Origin: Armillaria gallica
Lineage: Eukaryota; Basidiomycota; Agaricomycetes; Agaricales; Physalacriaceae
Length of the DNA: 64,000 nt
Assembly: GCA_037576215.1 (NCBI GenBank)
Contig: JBANDB010000005.1
Span: 4,030,001-4,094,000 of the forward strand
Reading direction: 5' to 3'
Made by a program: the position numbers and the translations under genes. A model generated the notes under the pieces. It worked only from the letters and a program-made list of their open reading frames with translations. It was not told where the DNA came from and did not search any database. Below, piece by piece: positions 1-11,129 of this stretch. Each line of letters begins with the position of its first letter. Within the stretch, counting starts at the first letter, position 1.

Positions 1-1218
1 GGGGACCGTTGGGGGAGGACTGGGGGGAGGAAGTTCGTGATGGGATAGTAGGTGCGTCGGCGGGGGCTGTAGTGGTAACGGGAGGGGGGATCGCGATCGA
101 GGAGATGGAACGATGTATTCCATGGATGGTATTACATCCCCGGAACCCCCAGAGCGACTACTTGGTGGCCTGGATTCTTCATTGACAGTCAGGTGGCCTG
201 AATCTGAAACTGAGTATTTTGGCGTTGGCGTTGGTCCAGCACCCGGTACAGGAGAATTTACGCGTCGTGACAGGAAATAGGGACGCGGTTTGCTTGGGGA
301 AGGAGCAGGTAAAGGTTCAACGACAGGAACAGGCGTCGGGATGGTAACATATGGTGACCAGGCCCCCGCAGATATTGGAGAAGTATCTTGTGCCTTGGAT
401 GGGCCCCGTCCAACATTTTCGAGATAGAGCGGTTCAGGAATACGCTTTCCACTAGAGTGATGTCTTTGAATGAGCGTAGGTGATGGCGGGGATGGAGAAC
501 GGGTAAGTGGGTACGAAATGGGTGGATATTTATTCTGCGATGTAGAAGAGGCGGAGGACGAAGCTGTGAGCTTGGAAAAGATGGAGTGGTTGGTGCTCGA
601 GCTTCCGTGGTGATCACTGCTATCGCTGCTCGCGAAATTAACGCCGACCCGTCTCGTGGATTTGTGAGAAGCCGTGCTATGGGGAACGTTCGGGATTACC
701 CCGTGGTCAAAAGTAGACTCTGGGGTATCGATAGAGTCCCTATCAAACTCTCTGAACCCATTGAACATAGCGATTGAAGGTGATGGCGTCGAAGAAATTG
801 TAGAGGTATCATTGGAGGCAAATGGTGGTACCGGTGGAGGCAATGGTGGGTCCGTGTTTGCCCCGACATTGAGATCCCCAAGCGTCGTGGCAAAACGAGC
901 AGCAATAGGAAGACGGAAAACAGGTAACGGCTCAGGAAGTGGTGGTGGAGACGGCTCGTGGAGATTTGTCTTAGACCTCGTGCCCAATCGAAAAATCCTG
1001 GACTTGGACTTTTTTGGCGTCGCCGATGCAGCAGACGTATACCCATCATCAGTTTCGTATCCCGTACCAGATGATTTCTTCTTCTTCAATAACTTTGTGC
1101 GAGACCGTCGCCCGTTGGCAGGGGGGATGGAGTCGGTCTCGTAATAACTGGCGTAGCCTTCAAGGTCGACATTGTCGACGGCTGCCTTCTTTCGTCTCCG
1201 CTCATCGCCCCTCGACAT
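1..1218 (-). CDS. Disordered Ser/Pro-rich protein (partial, C-terminus outside window)
   Basis: An open frame of 406 codons runs on the minus strand from an ATG at 1218 to the window edge without a stop, so the C-terminus is missing. The start gives MSRGDERRRKKAAVDNV, followed by a basic patch (KLLKKKKSS) near residue 37, then YETDDGYTSAASA and KKSKSRIFRLG. The rest is low-complexity Ser/Pro with poly-Pro stretches such as EPSPPPLPEPLP. No catalytic domain is visible. The composition suggests an intrinsically disordered, possibly phosphorylated or SH3-binding cytoplasmic protein, but that is inference. The start was chosen because it is the first in-frame ATG and begins the continuous frame. 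The opposite strand also has shorter open frames here, a side effect of the composition. Confidence 0.7.
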   Translation of the reverse strand, partial: MSRGDERRRKKAAVDNVDLEGYASYYETDSIPPANGRRSRTKLLKKKKSSGTGYETDDGYTSAASATPKKSKSRIFRLGTRSKTNLHEPSPPPLPEPLPVFRLPIAARFATTLGDLNVGANTDPPLPPPVPPFASNDTSTISSTPSPSIAMFNGFREFDRDSIDTPESTFDHGVIPNVPHSTASHKSTRRVGVNFASSDSSDHHGSSSTNHSIFSKLTASSSASSTSQNKYPPISYPLTRSPSPPSPTLIQRHHSSGKRIPEPLYLENVGRGPSKAQDTSPISAGAWSPYVTIPTPVPVVEPLPAPSPSKPRPYFLSRRVNSPVPGAGPTPTPKYSVSDSGHLTVNEESRPPSSRSGGSGDVIPSMEYIVPSPRSRSPLPLPLQPPPTHLLSHHELPPPSPPPTVP

Positions 1219-4025
1219 GGAAAAGAAAGACTGGAAAAGAGTGTAGTGGTAAGGGTGAAAAGTGCCAAAGCCAGCCCGGGCAGTGAAGAAACGAAATTTA
1301 ACCTTGTAAAGTGAGATGCCTTCCAAATTGACCAAACTGACGTCACAATCGTGACAGATCCCTAATCGGGAAGCTATCCAAGGGTCGTGGCACCATGGCA
1401 ACGTACAACATCTGTCTCCGCCTGTTCCTTGCCGGTGAAAAATATGTAAAAGGTGTAGACAGCAAATGCCTCTCTCTTATGTCTTCAGCTGCTGCTTGAA
1501 AAAAAAAACTACTGTGCGGGATCATACCTGATCATACTCGGTGAATAACCGAAGGTATCAATTTCGGACGTTCTGGTGGAAAAATGCATGCTGCCAGTCG
1601 AGGGGGTTCTCTTCTTCAACTCTTCTTTCCTTTATCTTTTCGTAAATTTCAGATGGCTTCGAGCGTCTGTAGGTTGTTCGTTTAACTCTGTTGCTTCGTG
1701 CTTTCTTGGACAGCCCTTCTCAATGTAAGTACTCGTCTTACTTTCGAATATGGCTAATAACTGTACCTGGATTACGGCAGAACCGTCGTGGAATGAAATC
1801 ACTTTCCATTGATACCTCCCACAACAAAGGCTTCGCGTGGTAAGATTTGGCCTATACTATAGCCCACTTCAATTCAATACAGATTGAACGTCAAGTACTT
1901 TGTTGAGATCATGAGGTAAACTCCCGTCGGTCCCGACGAACTCGACACTGGCAGACATCCGGTCATATATATGTATGGCGGCGGTCGGGTAATTCGCCGC
2001 TTTATACTCCAGTACGTAGGATCCAGTTCGAACGCGAAGTCATTTCGCAATTTCAAGTGGACCAGACCGGCTACACCAAAGAAGCCCTTCGGGTGCAAAA
2101 ATATTTGTAAATGGTACTAGTAAGCGGCGGGTTGTGCTTTGTCGGCGGAGCTTTGTCGGCAGACAGATGTCACAACTGAGGTCTCCCCTAATCTCTCTCG
2201 AAGGTGGGGGATTCCAAGCTGGCACCGTGACAAGCAATGTAGACTGATTCACACGTTGCATCTAAATCCCTTTCTGGATCGTTCCCGCCAACATGAAAGG
2301 AATCGGACACTGATGGCGGTGTGTGCCCAGGCGCCCATGAAGGACTCTGTTCAAGTCCTCCTACAAGCATCATCGATATCGTTACAGGGCCCCATTGATA
2401 CCGCTACCGCAGTTCCGTACACCTTAACGCCAAATCCTCGTGGGCTACGAACAACTCCCCTGGATTTACTTGTCATGATCAAACTTGATCAAACCGGTCC
2501 TCCGAACTACTTACTAGCCAATTCTGTCCTTAGACCAAAAACGTACAATCCTCCGAATTTGATTGGAAGGAGGGCTTACAGCTGATCCGATATTCTGTTC
2601 TAGGAATGCCGCCCATCCAGTCAATGTCTGCGGTAACAGTCTATTCATTGCATTTGTTCATCAACTGATGGTTCTATGTATAGCAGCATTCTGATATTGT
2701 GGCATCGATTGGTGGCTGTAATAGTTGACGAGAGATTAAATGCGAAACAGGTGTCTTCGCACATACTAACTTTATCTGTCGTTCCCAACATTAACTCCTG
2801 TGCTCTCAGCTCAGGTACAGTTTCCTCGGTTCAACATGACTCTCCTGCCATGCTACTCGGGTGTGCTATGTTTTCCTAAATCCAAAGCTCATCATTCTCT
2901 TCTCCACGTTATGCAGTGCATTGTATCTATAGAAGTGTTATTTCGATCTATTGCTCCATCTGGTCGGAGGAAAGGTACAGTGATAGTGTCACTTTACGCT
3001 GATTTCCTCCCGCAACCTTCGGTTAGCCAACCGTGCAACCCTAAAATCTTCATGAAACCTTTGCGACTGTTTCGGCCACCTACATATTTGATTATTCGTA
3101 TCCGTCTCGTCGTCGGGAACATCCATGCCACATGTCTTGGCTTCAAGTCCACATCATTTAAGGTTCAGTGTGGGAGATTTTGGCCTCCAGCGTGCAAGGA
3201 AAATCCGCAGGTGGTGTGTGTACCGGCGCACGTATTCAGTTGGATGCTAATAGTTTGGGATCAAGGATCATGACCGCCGTGGTTCTCGGTAACTTCTCGG
3301 ATCCCTCCTGGAACCAAGCGAGGACTCATAACCCAGCTACCTAGGCTCATGCTGGTCCACTCCAAAACGATTACTTTAACGAGATGGACTGAAGCACCAG
3401 TCTCTACTTTAAAAGGACGCTCCTCGCGCTCACGGCCGCAGGCTTTGGACTCATGGACTTGTATTATCAGTCATTCAGATTTACACTTCATATTTTTGCG
3501 ATCGGGAACAGGCCAGGATCACAGTGAAGAGTAGCATCGCATGCTTTATGATTTGATCACGCGAAGCGAAGATCGTCGAACCAACGTTCGTAGGCCGGAC
3601 TCAGGCTTATTCTTCCAGATACGCAGATACAATCGCACGATGGGTACGGATGCTACCTTGGTCTATTTTAGTCGTAGTGTATAGCGGCCTACTGTTATAA
3701 TGCCGCGATAGACACTGCTACGGTTCTTGCGCGCATCGTTCCAGGCGATTTTCCTCAGATCCGAGCTTTGCGGTGCGGGAATTCCTCCCGCTTCATTGGG
3801 TTCGTGGCGGTTCTCTTGTAGATTTCTACGGCAGCAATCACTCCGACGTCAGTGTTCGATGCCTTACAGACGCCGGCGAGTCCGTTTGCCAGGCAGCCCA
3901 TTTCAAGAGCGTTTTGGGCCATATACACGACTGATTGAAAGACCAGTTTGGTTCGGGTGATTCAGAGAAGCACGAACTCCTGCATACCCCTGGTCTCCAC
4001 AAGGCTCCTCTGTCCGGCGTCCGCT
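1219..4025. other. Gene-poor stretch
   Basis: No protein family or well-formed exon chain was recognised. The longest open stretches (2139-2585 and 2800-3273, +) encode compositions without motifs. The part next to 1218 must hold the promoter of the minus-strand gene. Splice-like signals occur at about 1725, but no coding exons could be attached to them. Confidence 0.4.
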
Positions 4026-4860
4026 ATCTTCCAGCAGTCTTACTGACAGAGATATTCCTCTACACACTTGACGACCATTTCGATATTCTACGAGTACTTA
4101 CTGACAGCGCGTAAGTCTGCCGTAGCTAGCGAGCAGTGTCCCTGGTTTGCCCAGAACTGTGGTTCAATTTCCTGCTCCCATGGACTAATCTCTACCCTCG
4201 CATCACCGGTCCGGCCTATCTGCTTGACACGGTGTTGACCCGGTCAGCGCAGCGTCCACTTTCCGTCATCTATACCCCGGAGAAAGCTAACACGGCAACA
4301 CAATTCTTTTATCGACACCTACTGCGGGAATGTCATCGCTGAAAGAGTGCCCGGTAATACACCCCTTCCAACATATATTCATCCTTATTCGAGCGAGGGA
4401 CCGTTTACACCAATCAGAATGTATTGATCTCATTTTGGATATCGACAAGGCAGAGGCCCAGAACCCTGCGTTTTTGATGCATTCGCAAGGACAAACCATC
4501 TCCGAGATGGCATCATCTGTGGGACACATGCTCAGGGCACTACCAAGCCCAGTTCATATGCAGGATTGACCATCTCATCCAACTCACGGCGAACGCTCCC
4601 AACCTTGATGTCTTAGAGATCTCCATCGAGTGGCACTACCCGTGGTGTGCAGGGAGTCTGATTCACTCCGCTCGTTGCGTCTGTGGATCCAAGGTTGCTT
4701 GACTATTTGATTCTCCCGGCTTTAGAGAATTTGGATCTGGATCTGGATAATGGGGATTTATACGCTCCTGCGTTGGAAGGCTTCACTCAGCGTCCGGGGA
4801 GGCTTAAACAATTGAGGATTGTTAGTGGGAATCCCAAAGAATAGTTGGAAGTTCCCCTAT
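4026..4860 (+). pseudogene. Degraded F-box/leucine-rich protein gene
   Basis: Fragments in different frames read as a typical mushroom F-box protein in the right order. LPAVLLTEIFLYTLDDHF (from about 4032) is the F-box core. It is followed by PELWFNFLLPW and LTRSAQRPLSVIYTPEKA (about 4150-4290), the usual segment after the F-box, and by a leucine-rich end LDYLILPALENLDLDLDNG (about 4695-4755). Frames change several times, stops intervene, and the segment normally linking the F-box to PELW is not readable. No consistent intron chain joins the pieces. F-box proteins are substrate receptors of SCF ubiquitin ligases; this copy is probably dead. Confidence 0.5.
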
Positions 4861-4995
4861 CCACGAATACTATCACAGATCCTACTACGGAGGAAGAATT
4901 CCATGGACGAGAGTATATTCTTTTCAAACTGTTTAGAATGATTACCTGTATCGCTAAAGATAACGCGGCTGCCGCGCTGGGAACGTTCACTTGAA

Positions 4996-5103
4996 TTGCC
5001 GATGTTGCATCGTTCTTCGTTCTTGTTTGATTGACGACGTTGTTTGGTAGAGATAATTCCATCAAACAAGAACGAAGAACGATGGACGATGAAATATCGG
5101 CAA
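4996..5103. repeat. Inverted repeat with 23-bp perfect arms
   Basis: Bases 5008-5030 are the exact reverse complement of 5062-5084, separated by a 31-base spacer. An outer 8-bp pair (4996-5003 with 5096-5103) extends the symmetry after a short mismatched stretch. The whole could fold as a long hairpin. It lies just 3' of the F-box remnant, in otherwise empty DNA. It could be a MITE remnant, a hairpin RNA source or a recent local inversion duplication. Confidence 0.85.
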
Positions 5104-7635
5104 TCCAACTGGGGGAGTTGAATCGCGTTTGCGGTTTGTGAGAGTCACATGTCGGGACAAGTTCGACGTGAAGATCAAAGTTTAGTGACTGACGCGGTGC
5201 TGGACCGGTTGAAAAAGATGAAAGAGGAAGGAGTAGTCGTACACAATATCCTAGATAGTAAGTAAGAGCTGTTTACAAGACATGGGCTCCGATTCCTGGT
5301 GGCCTAAATTCGCATCGAGGTGGCTACTTTCGCGGTGCAAATACTAAGCGCAGCGACAGTCTTATTTGCCTATCCGAATATTGAGGCTGGCGTGTAAGTA
5401 GGAACGTTAACAGTAATGATTAAGCAAGTACTTACAAACATTGAATTGCACATAACCTACTACGTAAGTGAATAGTCCAGGAATAATTTGCTAGGGGCGA
5501 TGCTGGGCATTGTTGGATCCCTTTTTTTTCATTCCGGTGACAATCATGGATGATTCACGCACAATCTTGCTACCAGATAGTGACGCGACAAAGCAGTGTA
5601 GAAACGGGACACACCGACATACATGGGGTGTTTGAACTCAGTTACATATTCATTGGTACGAGATATAGCGTAAGGAGACTGACCTAGTACGTTTACGCAA
5701 GTCATAGCAACCGGAAAGGATGCGTGAAGAGCCGCCTAGAGGCGAATGATTGACGGAGGCATGATAAGAAATACATCGTTCACCTTGACGTCGCGGCCAC
5801 CTCCAGGTCGCGCCATTACATGTACGTAGTATTACGTGTCGCTGCTACCGGGTAAGAGTGGTAGAGATGTCCTCTGCACGGATGCCTCTGGCACCACTGT
5901 TTGCCGCTGCCTGAAGTTATCCGACTCTTTCCGACAAGTAGGCTAGGGTAGAGAGTATCAGTTACGCTTACTACATTTGAACGATACATTTGACTGCCTT
6001 CGAACCTTCGACAGTGTGGCGTAAATAAGCCCCCATTTGCACATAAAGAGCATAACGTTAACTCGCTTCGGATCGTGTGATATTTGAGCCGGTAGATAGA
6101 ACGACAGAGCGGATATCAATTACGACCAGCACTGTTGTTAGCGATATAGGTGTCGGAATATTCGGCGCTGCAGGGTGAGGTGACTCCCACATTCGAAGTG
6201 CAATTTGAAAATGCGGGAAGGGCCTGGTTGTTCACTTCGACGTCGTATAAAAAATTGAGCACACTAGACAACTTTCGCACCAGTGCTCCCGAATCGCTAC
6301 CATCTTGCACTAGTGCCCCTCGGTTTATCTGCTACGTTTCTTCGTCTTTCTATCGTTGGTGTCTCAAGTGCTATGTAGCCCAGAAGTTGCGACCCTACTG
6401 ACTTTGTAGGACCCAAATACCTTCAATAGCATAGATCGCTCGGTGTTACGTAGCGAAGAGCCAGAAGAAGGATATACGAGTGGTTATGCTGGTCCAGGCA
6501 AGAGAATATATTGAAAGTGTTTGTGTGAGACGTTGCGGTCGTTGTCACAGTCAGACTAATAAAGGTTGGATTACTCCCCCTGGACAAGAATCTAGACCTC
6601 AGTAGATCCATCTTCATCCCAAAGTATGGCGGACTTATTGGATGAATGCCATAGATGATAGATAGCTGTTGGTGAAACCTGAAACTGAAGGGGAGAAACG
6701 TGGTGGAGGCGACGTTGAAAGTTACTAGAGCCGGCATTTTCCGGTCCCGCTGCAGACAGCTCCAGGACTATCCACTACGTCGCAGACCAGACTCGGACTG
6801 TTTGGCATTATGGGACATCGTAATTGTTTGGAAGGAAGGAAGGAAGGATATTTTATTAGTCATCGGTGATCCTGAACAGAACCGTAACGACGTCCGTACT
6901 ACAGTTATATAAAATGAAAATGTACCACAAACTAATAACTGCTACGGTACCGAACCAGCCCCATGCTCTGCCGCTATGGTAAAGCCCCGCCAAGAGTACT
7001 CCCTCACGGCCTCAGCTATGGAGAGGTGAAATGTGACTTCAATGGAATGTAATTCCAGCGTCAGAAAAGTGGTACGGATTTCCATAAGGAAAACATGTTG
7101 TATACAAAGCGAGCGGTCGGCTCCGTGAGACCTTTCGAATCAATCATGCCATGGAAGAGAGACTCTGGGGAGTTCAATCCACTCAGTGCGGGGAACGCGG
7201 ACAAGGTCGTGTTCAAGAAAGGTTGACGCAGCTGAACAGCGGCGACGCAACCCCTGTTTTCTGCTCAAGATAATTTGGGCACCGTCGCTCGAAATATGTG
7301 CGTCCAGAGTAACCAGCGACATCGCGGGATGCACTCAGAGGCTTATTCGAGAGAGGGTGGCCAAGATACCACAAGGGTCCTAGTGAGAACCGTTGCAACC
7401 CCTATTTCGCTGGCTCTTTTAGACACCGTCCAATGGACAATGCATCGGACGGTACTATGATGTCTCAAAATAATTGTTTTTTCTGCACCACTGCGCATTT
7501 TCCACGGTCCACCTTGATTCATTGTTGATATGTTTTTTCACAGCTTGAATCGAGTATCTGGCTACAAAGCTGCTTATGGCTGTATCGCTCTTTGTTATAT
7601 GTTCCCTATGTCTCACGTTCGTCTTCTCTTCTAGA
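5104..7635. other. Intergenic region without recognisable gene
   Basis: Both strands were read. The open stretches at 6150-6401 (+) and 6423-6737 (-) have no recognisable domain and no splice-compatible continuation. The last part of the interval is the upstream region of the small gene at 7680. Confidence 0.35.
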
Positions 7636-7642
7636 TATAAAA
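7636..7642 (+). promoter_or_regulatory. TATA box
   Basis: TATAAAA stands 44 bases before the ATG at 7680, a common spacing in filamentous fungi with short leaders. It supports the choice of that ATG. Confidence 0.55.
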
Positions 7643-7679
7643 CGCCGATATTTGCACGGTCCCGTTGCCTGTCTTCACT

Positions 7680-8106
7680 ATGTCTTCTTCCTCGTCCTCG
7701 TCTGCTGTTCTACCCAATTTTCACCGAGTCCTGGGATCCCAGGACTCGTATGGTGGATTTACTTCCGATGATAGCTCAGTTTCCAAAGTTTGCTTTTCAG
7801 CTATCAAGATTGGACTTTGAATATTAATGTCTTTTTTTTTAGTCTTACCTTTCTGACGACTCTCCGGCTCTCACTTTCGATATCGCGCAGCCTAGAGTTC
7901 GGAGTCACCTTCGGTTTGTTCCCTGTGAAATGCGAGTCGCAGATGCTATTGTTGTCATCCCGCCCCATGCATCCCCATTACCGCCTGACGTCCATACAAC
8001 ATCATTTCTCCTCATAAAGGACGCGATGCAACGAGTGCTCAAGTTTGGCAAGGTCTCAGAAGGCACACGGATACTTGCCTACCGTAGGATTCAAGTGGTG
8101 TCGTGA
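7680..8106 (+). CDS. Small uncharacterised protein, two exons
   Basis: Exon 1 (7680-7787) encodes a poly-Ser start and then AVLPNFHRVLGSQDSYGG. An intron at 7788-7842 ends in a pyrimidine-rich TTTTTTTTTAG. Exon 2 (7843-8106) encodes SYLSDDSPALTFDIAQPRV and later DAMQRVLKFGKVSEGTRIL, giving 123 residues in all. The 5' splice site GTTTGC is weak. No signal peptide, membrane segment or known domain is visible. A TATA box and an uninterrupted frame through both exons argue that the gene is real. It lies tail to tail with the P450 gene, 189 bases away. Function unknown. Confidence 0.55.
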
Positions 8107-8295
8107 AGGATACTTTAATGGCGAATTTTTTCAATGCCATGCACCATCAATAACATCTGGCTTGCATCAGCAGATTAGCCATAATATTTCGTTGCACTAG
8201 GAGCATGCCAATAAAAATTTTATAAGCAAGTACAGGTAATGTCCTCCTTACCCTACTACATAGAATATCGACGAAGATCTCCAAATTGCCCCTGA

Positions 8296-10337
8296 TTAGG
8301 CTACGTGGGAGCCTGAGATCAAAGAGAGCGCTTTTGCGGACCTTGGCTTTAAACTATACTTGTACGCCTCAGGATGGCTGACACGAACTCAGCGCATATT
8401 CCTCGTTTACAGAAGGGATACTCACCTGATGGTTCCGCTCGTATTCTCATGTACAGGAACTAGCGGGACCCCGTCCTCCATCACGTATGTGATATCAAAG
8501 AGAGCCAGAGACATCGCTATGCAGATGTACAATGAGGCATCCGCAAGATGCATCCCAGGGCAGACGCGACGCCCAAAACCGAAAGCGGCGTGCCGAGGGT
8601 CCCTCTGTGTCTCCTTTCCGATGTAGCGACTGGGATCAAAAGTGAATGGGTCTGGGTAAACTTCCGGGTCGTGCAACATGTTCCTTCAGCCCATGGAACT
8701 TAGGAACGGCTGATACGATAGTAGACAGATGGAATACACACCATAGATTTGCGACGATGATAGCACCCTTAGGGACTAAGTATCCATCAACGAGGCCATC
8801 CTCTGTAGCACGATGGGGAACGCCGAGGGGCGCTACGTTGTGCCATCGCAGCGATTCTGTGACCACGGCGTTGACGTAAGGGAGCCGCTCGCGATCAGCA
8901 TAGCCTGGCAGCCTGTCAGTTCCTACAACCGTGTCAATCTCGGCTTGGGCGAGCTTTTGTACCTCTGTGGGGAGGTAAAAGAGAGAGGTCACGAAATCTG
9001 AGATTGGATTACGCACCAGGATGCAAGACCATTGCCAAGAAAAATCCGTGTTGGGCAGATACCGTGGTATCTGCACCAGCTAAGATAAGATGAAGAGATC
9101 AGGAAAAGCTGGAATGGCAAGATTGAGGTGGGACGAAATTAAAAACTCACCGCCGTAAAGAGATCCAGCAGTATGCTTGATTTCGTATATGTATTCCGGA
9201 GTAATCTTCTCTTCCTTCTCTAGTGCAGCTGACACAAAAGAGCGGGGTGCTGTTCCCGTTAACTATAGAGTGATGTATTTTTAGAAGTTCGCCGTGTAAG
9301 GTAAAACTTACTATCTGCTGCCAAGCAAAGTTATACGGAACGTCGACCATGTCATCGAATGCTTTGGCCCATTCCCGGGCTAAAGTCTTGAACCCACCGC
9401 CAGGGAGCCACTCTGGCAAGAAACGAAGAGCGGGGAAGACGTCCACCAGAAATTTGCCTTTTACCATGGTTCATGAGTAACGGATGAAAAAGAAAATACC
9501 TGAAACGTACCAGGAGTAGACGCGATATTGAAGTTGCGGTTGGCATCTTCGATTAGTGTGACGAAGGGGTCATTGTTTTCCAGGATTTCAATACCGTAGG
9601 TCATCTTCATGATAAGTGAACCTGACAACCTAAGTGTAGTTCAGATCGGAGCTTGGATAGAATACAAAACGACGTACTTTCGAAGTTGTACGCTTAAATC
9701 ACTTGGAGAGGTGCTAAGTCGACGTAAAAACTTCCGCGTTTCCTCTTCTTCGACCTCAAAATATTTCCCTACGGCATTAGCAGAGCCTATGAGCCGGGCG
9801 ATATGTTTGCGATAGTTCCTGAGCGCCGCTCCATATGGCATCAATACCACCGTCTTGGAGTAACCCACAAGCTCTCCACCCATCTCAAGTTTGGGGCGGT
9901 CCGAGTATATTGTGCCCCTTCGATCTAAGTCTTCCATTACTCGAGAAGAGTTGATAATAACCAATGGTTGTCCCAGGAGTGTGACGGAGCATATATCCCC
10001 TTCGAAGATGAAGGGGAAAGGTTTGAGCTAAAATTTTGTTGATGTAGATTTGGATACTCACCGTATTGACGGCCCCATTCAGCGTACGTGAGCCACTGTT
10101 TGCTGTTCGGCATGTCAAATACATTCTAGGAAAATAATGCAAGTAGATATCAGTCGCGGAGCTATTGACGGTGGACAGATAAAACTGTACTCCGATGATG
10201 GGTAATCCCCTTGGACCAGGCGGGAGGTTCGGGGTGATGAACTTTCGACGATAAATGGTACGGGAGACTAATAAGAGAGCAACAGCTAAGCCCACAACTG
10301 CGGGGCCTAGGACAGAGAGGGACAACTTGAGAGGCAT
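8296..10337 (-). CDS. Cytochrome P450 monooxygenase, OrdA-like
   Basis: The minus strand holds a full-length membrane-anchored P450 of roughly 500 residues split by about nine short introns. An N-terminal hydrophobic anchor (LSVLGPAVVGLAVALLLV) is followed by the hinge PNLPPGPRGLPIIG. The I-helix oxygen-activation motif is AGADTT, the ExxR motif is ESLR, the PERF-like segment is FDPSRY, and the haem loop FGFGRRVCPG holds the ligand cysteine. The segment NVFDMPNSKQWLTYAEWGRQYG is typical of the large mushroom group annotated as O-methylsterigmatocystin oxidoreductase-like. These enzymes oxidise hydrophobic metabolites or xenobiotics at the ER with a P450 reductase. The substrate cannot be told from sequence. 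The frame is intact across all joins, and no other biosynthetic gene is adjacent. Confidence 0.93.
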
Positions 10338-11129
10338 AGGGTTCTTCAGATGTTGCTATCGATAGACGCCAAAGCGAGTTATGTGTGATTCCACCGCCAC
10401 AGGGTCGGAAGACCATAGACATTTATCGTAAGTGTATAAATCATTCTAGTCCATCAGATCTCCGGGAGAGTGGCAACACTTTAGATGCCGATGGAATCGA
10501 CAACAGCAGCCTTAAGTAGTAAGTAGGTCAGGAACGAAATTCAACGAACTGATAGGTGCCGAGGAGCCAAACACACTGTCCTGTGGTTCAGAATGAATAA
10601 CGGAAGTATAGAGATAATCTAGACTTTCGCGACGAGCTCTGTAATATCCGGGGTTCATTGGTTGGTCGCGTCTGTTTCACCTTGTTGGTCCAAGCAGGAT
10701 ACCAGTTCAACCACGTGGCCTTCCATCAGGGCCGGCTCAGGTTCGGAATCGTGTACTTTTCATTTTGATATGAACGATTCACTTCACTCACTAGAACCGT
10801 CCAAAGTTTCTAGTACTCCGTACTATTCTTCGTCTTCTGGAAATTTTCGGTGAATGTATCACCATTGCAGTCTAGGCGGATGTAATATTTTTGCGACTTT
10901 CATCAGCACGCTCAGATTCAATCTTAGACTTACCCCCTTGGTTTAAGCGCGCCATCACCTTCTGGGGTATTCCGAGTTTTATGCAAATGAGCTCTCAGGT
11001 CCGACCAGTGATTTATGAAGTCTTTCTCGTCATCTACGGCGGTCTCCGATAATAAAAGAGAAGGGATGCTTCCAATTCCTGTTGAAGTTTCCTCTGTCCT
11101 AGGAAAAAAATCCCTTGCCATTCTTTACA
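10338..11129. other. Divergent intergenic region
   Basis: This is the shared upstream region of the minus-strand P450 and the plus-strand DUF6534 gene. No additional coding exon was recognised. The short open stretch at 10662-10853 lacks motifs. Confidence 0.4.

Noticed and set aside
8296..11129. A secondary-metabolite gene cluster around the P450
   Set aside because: No synthase, transferase or transporter was seen next to it; neighbours are a small unknown protein and a DUF6534 protein.
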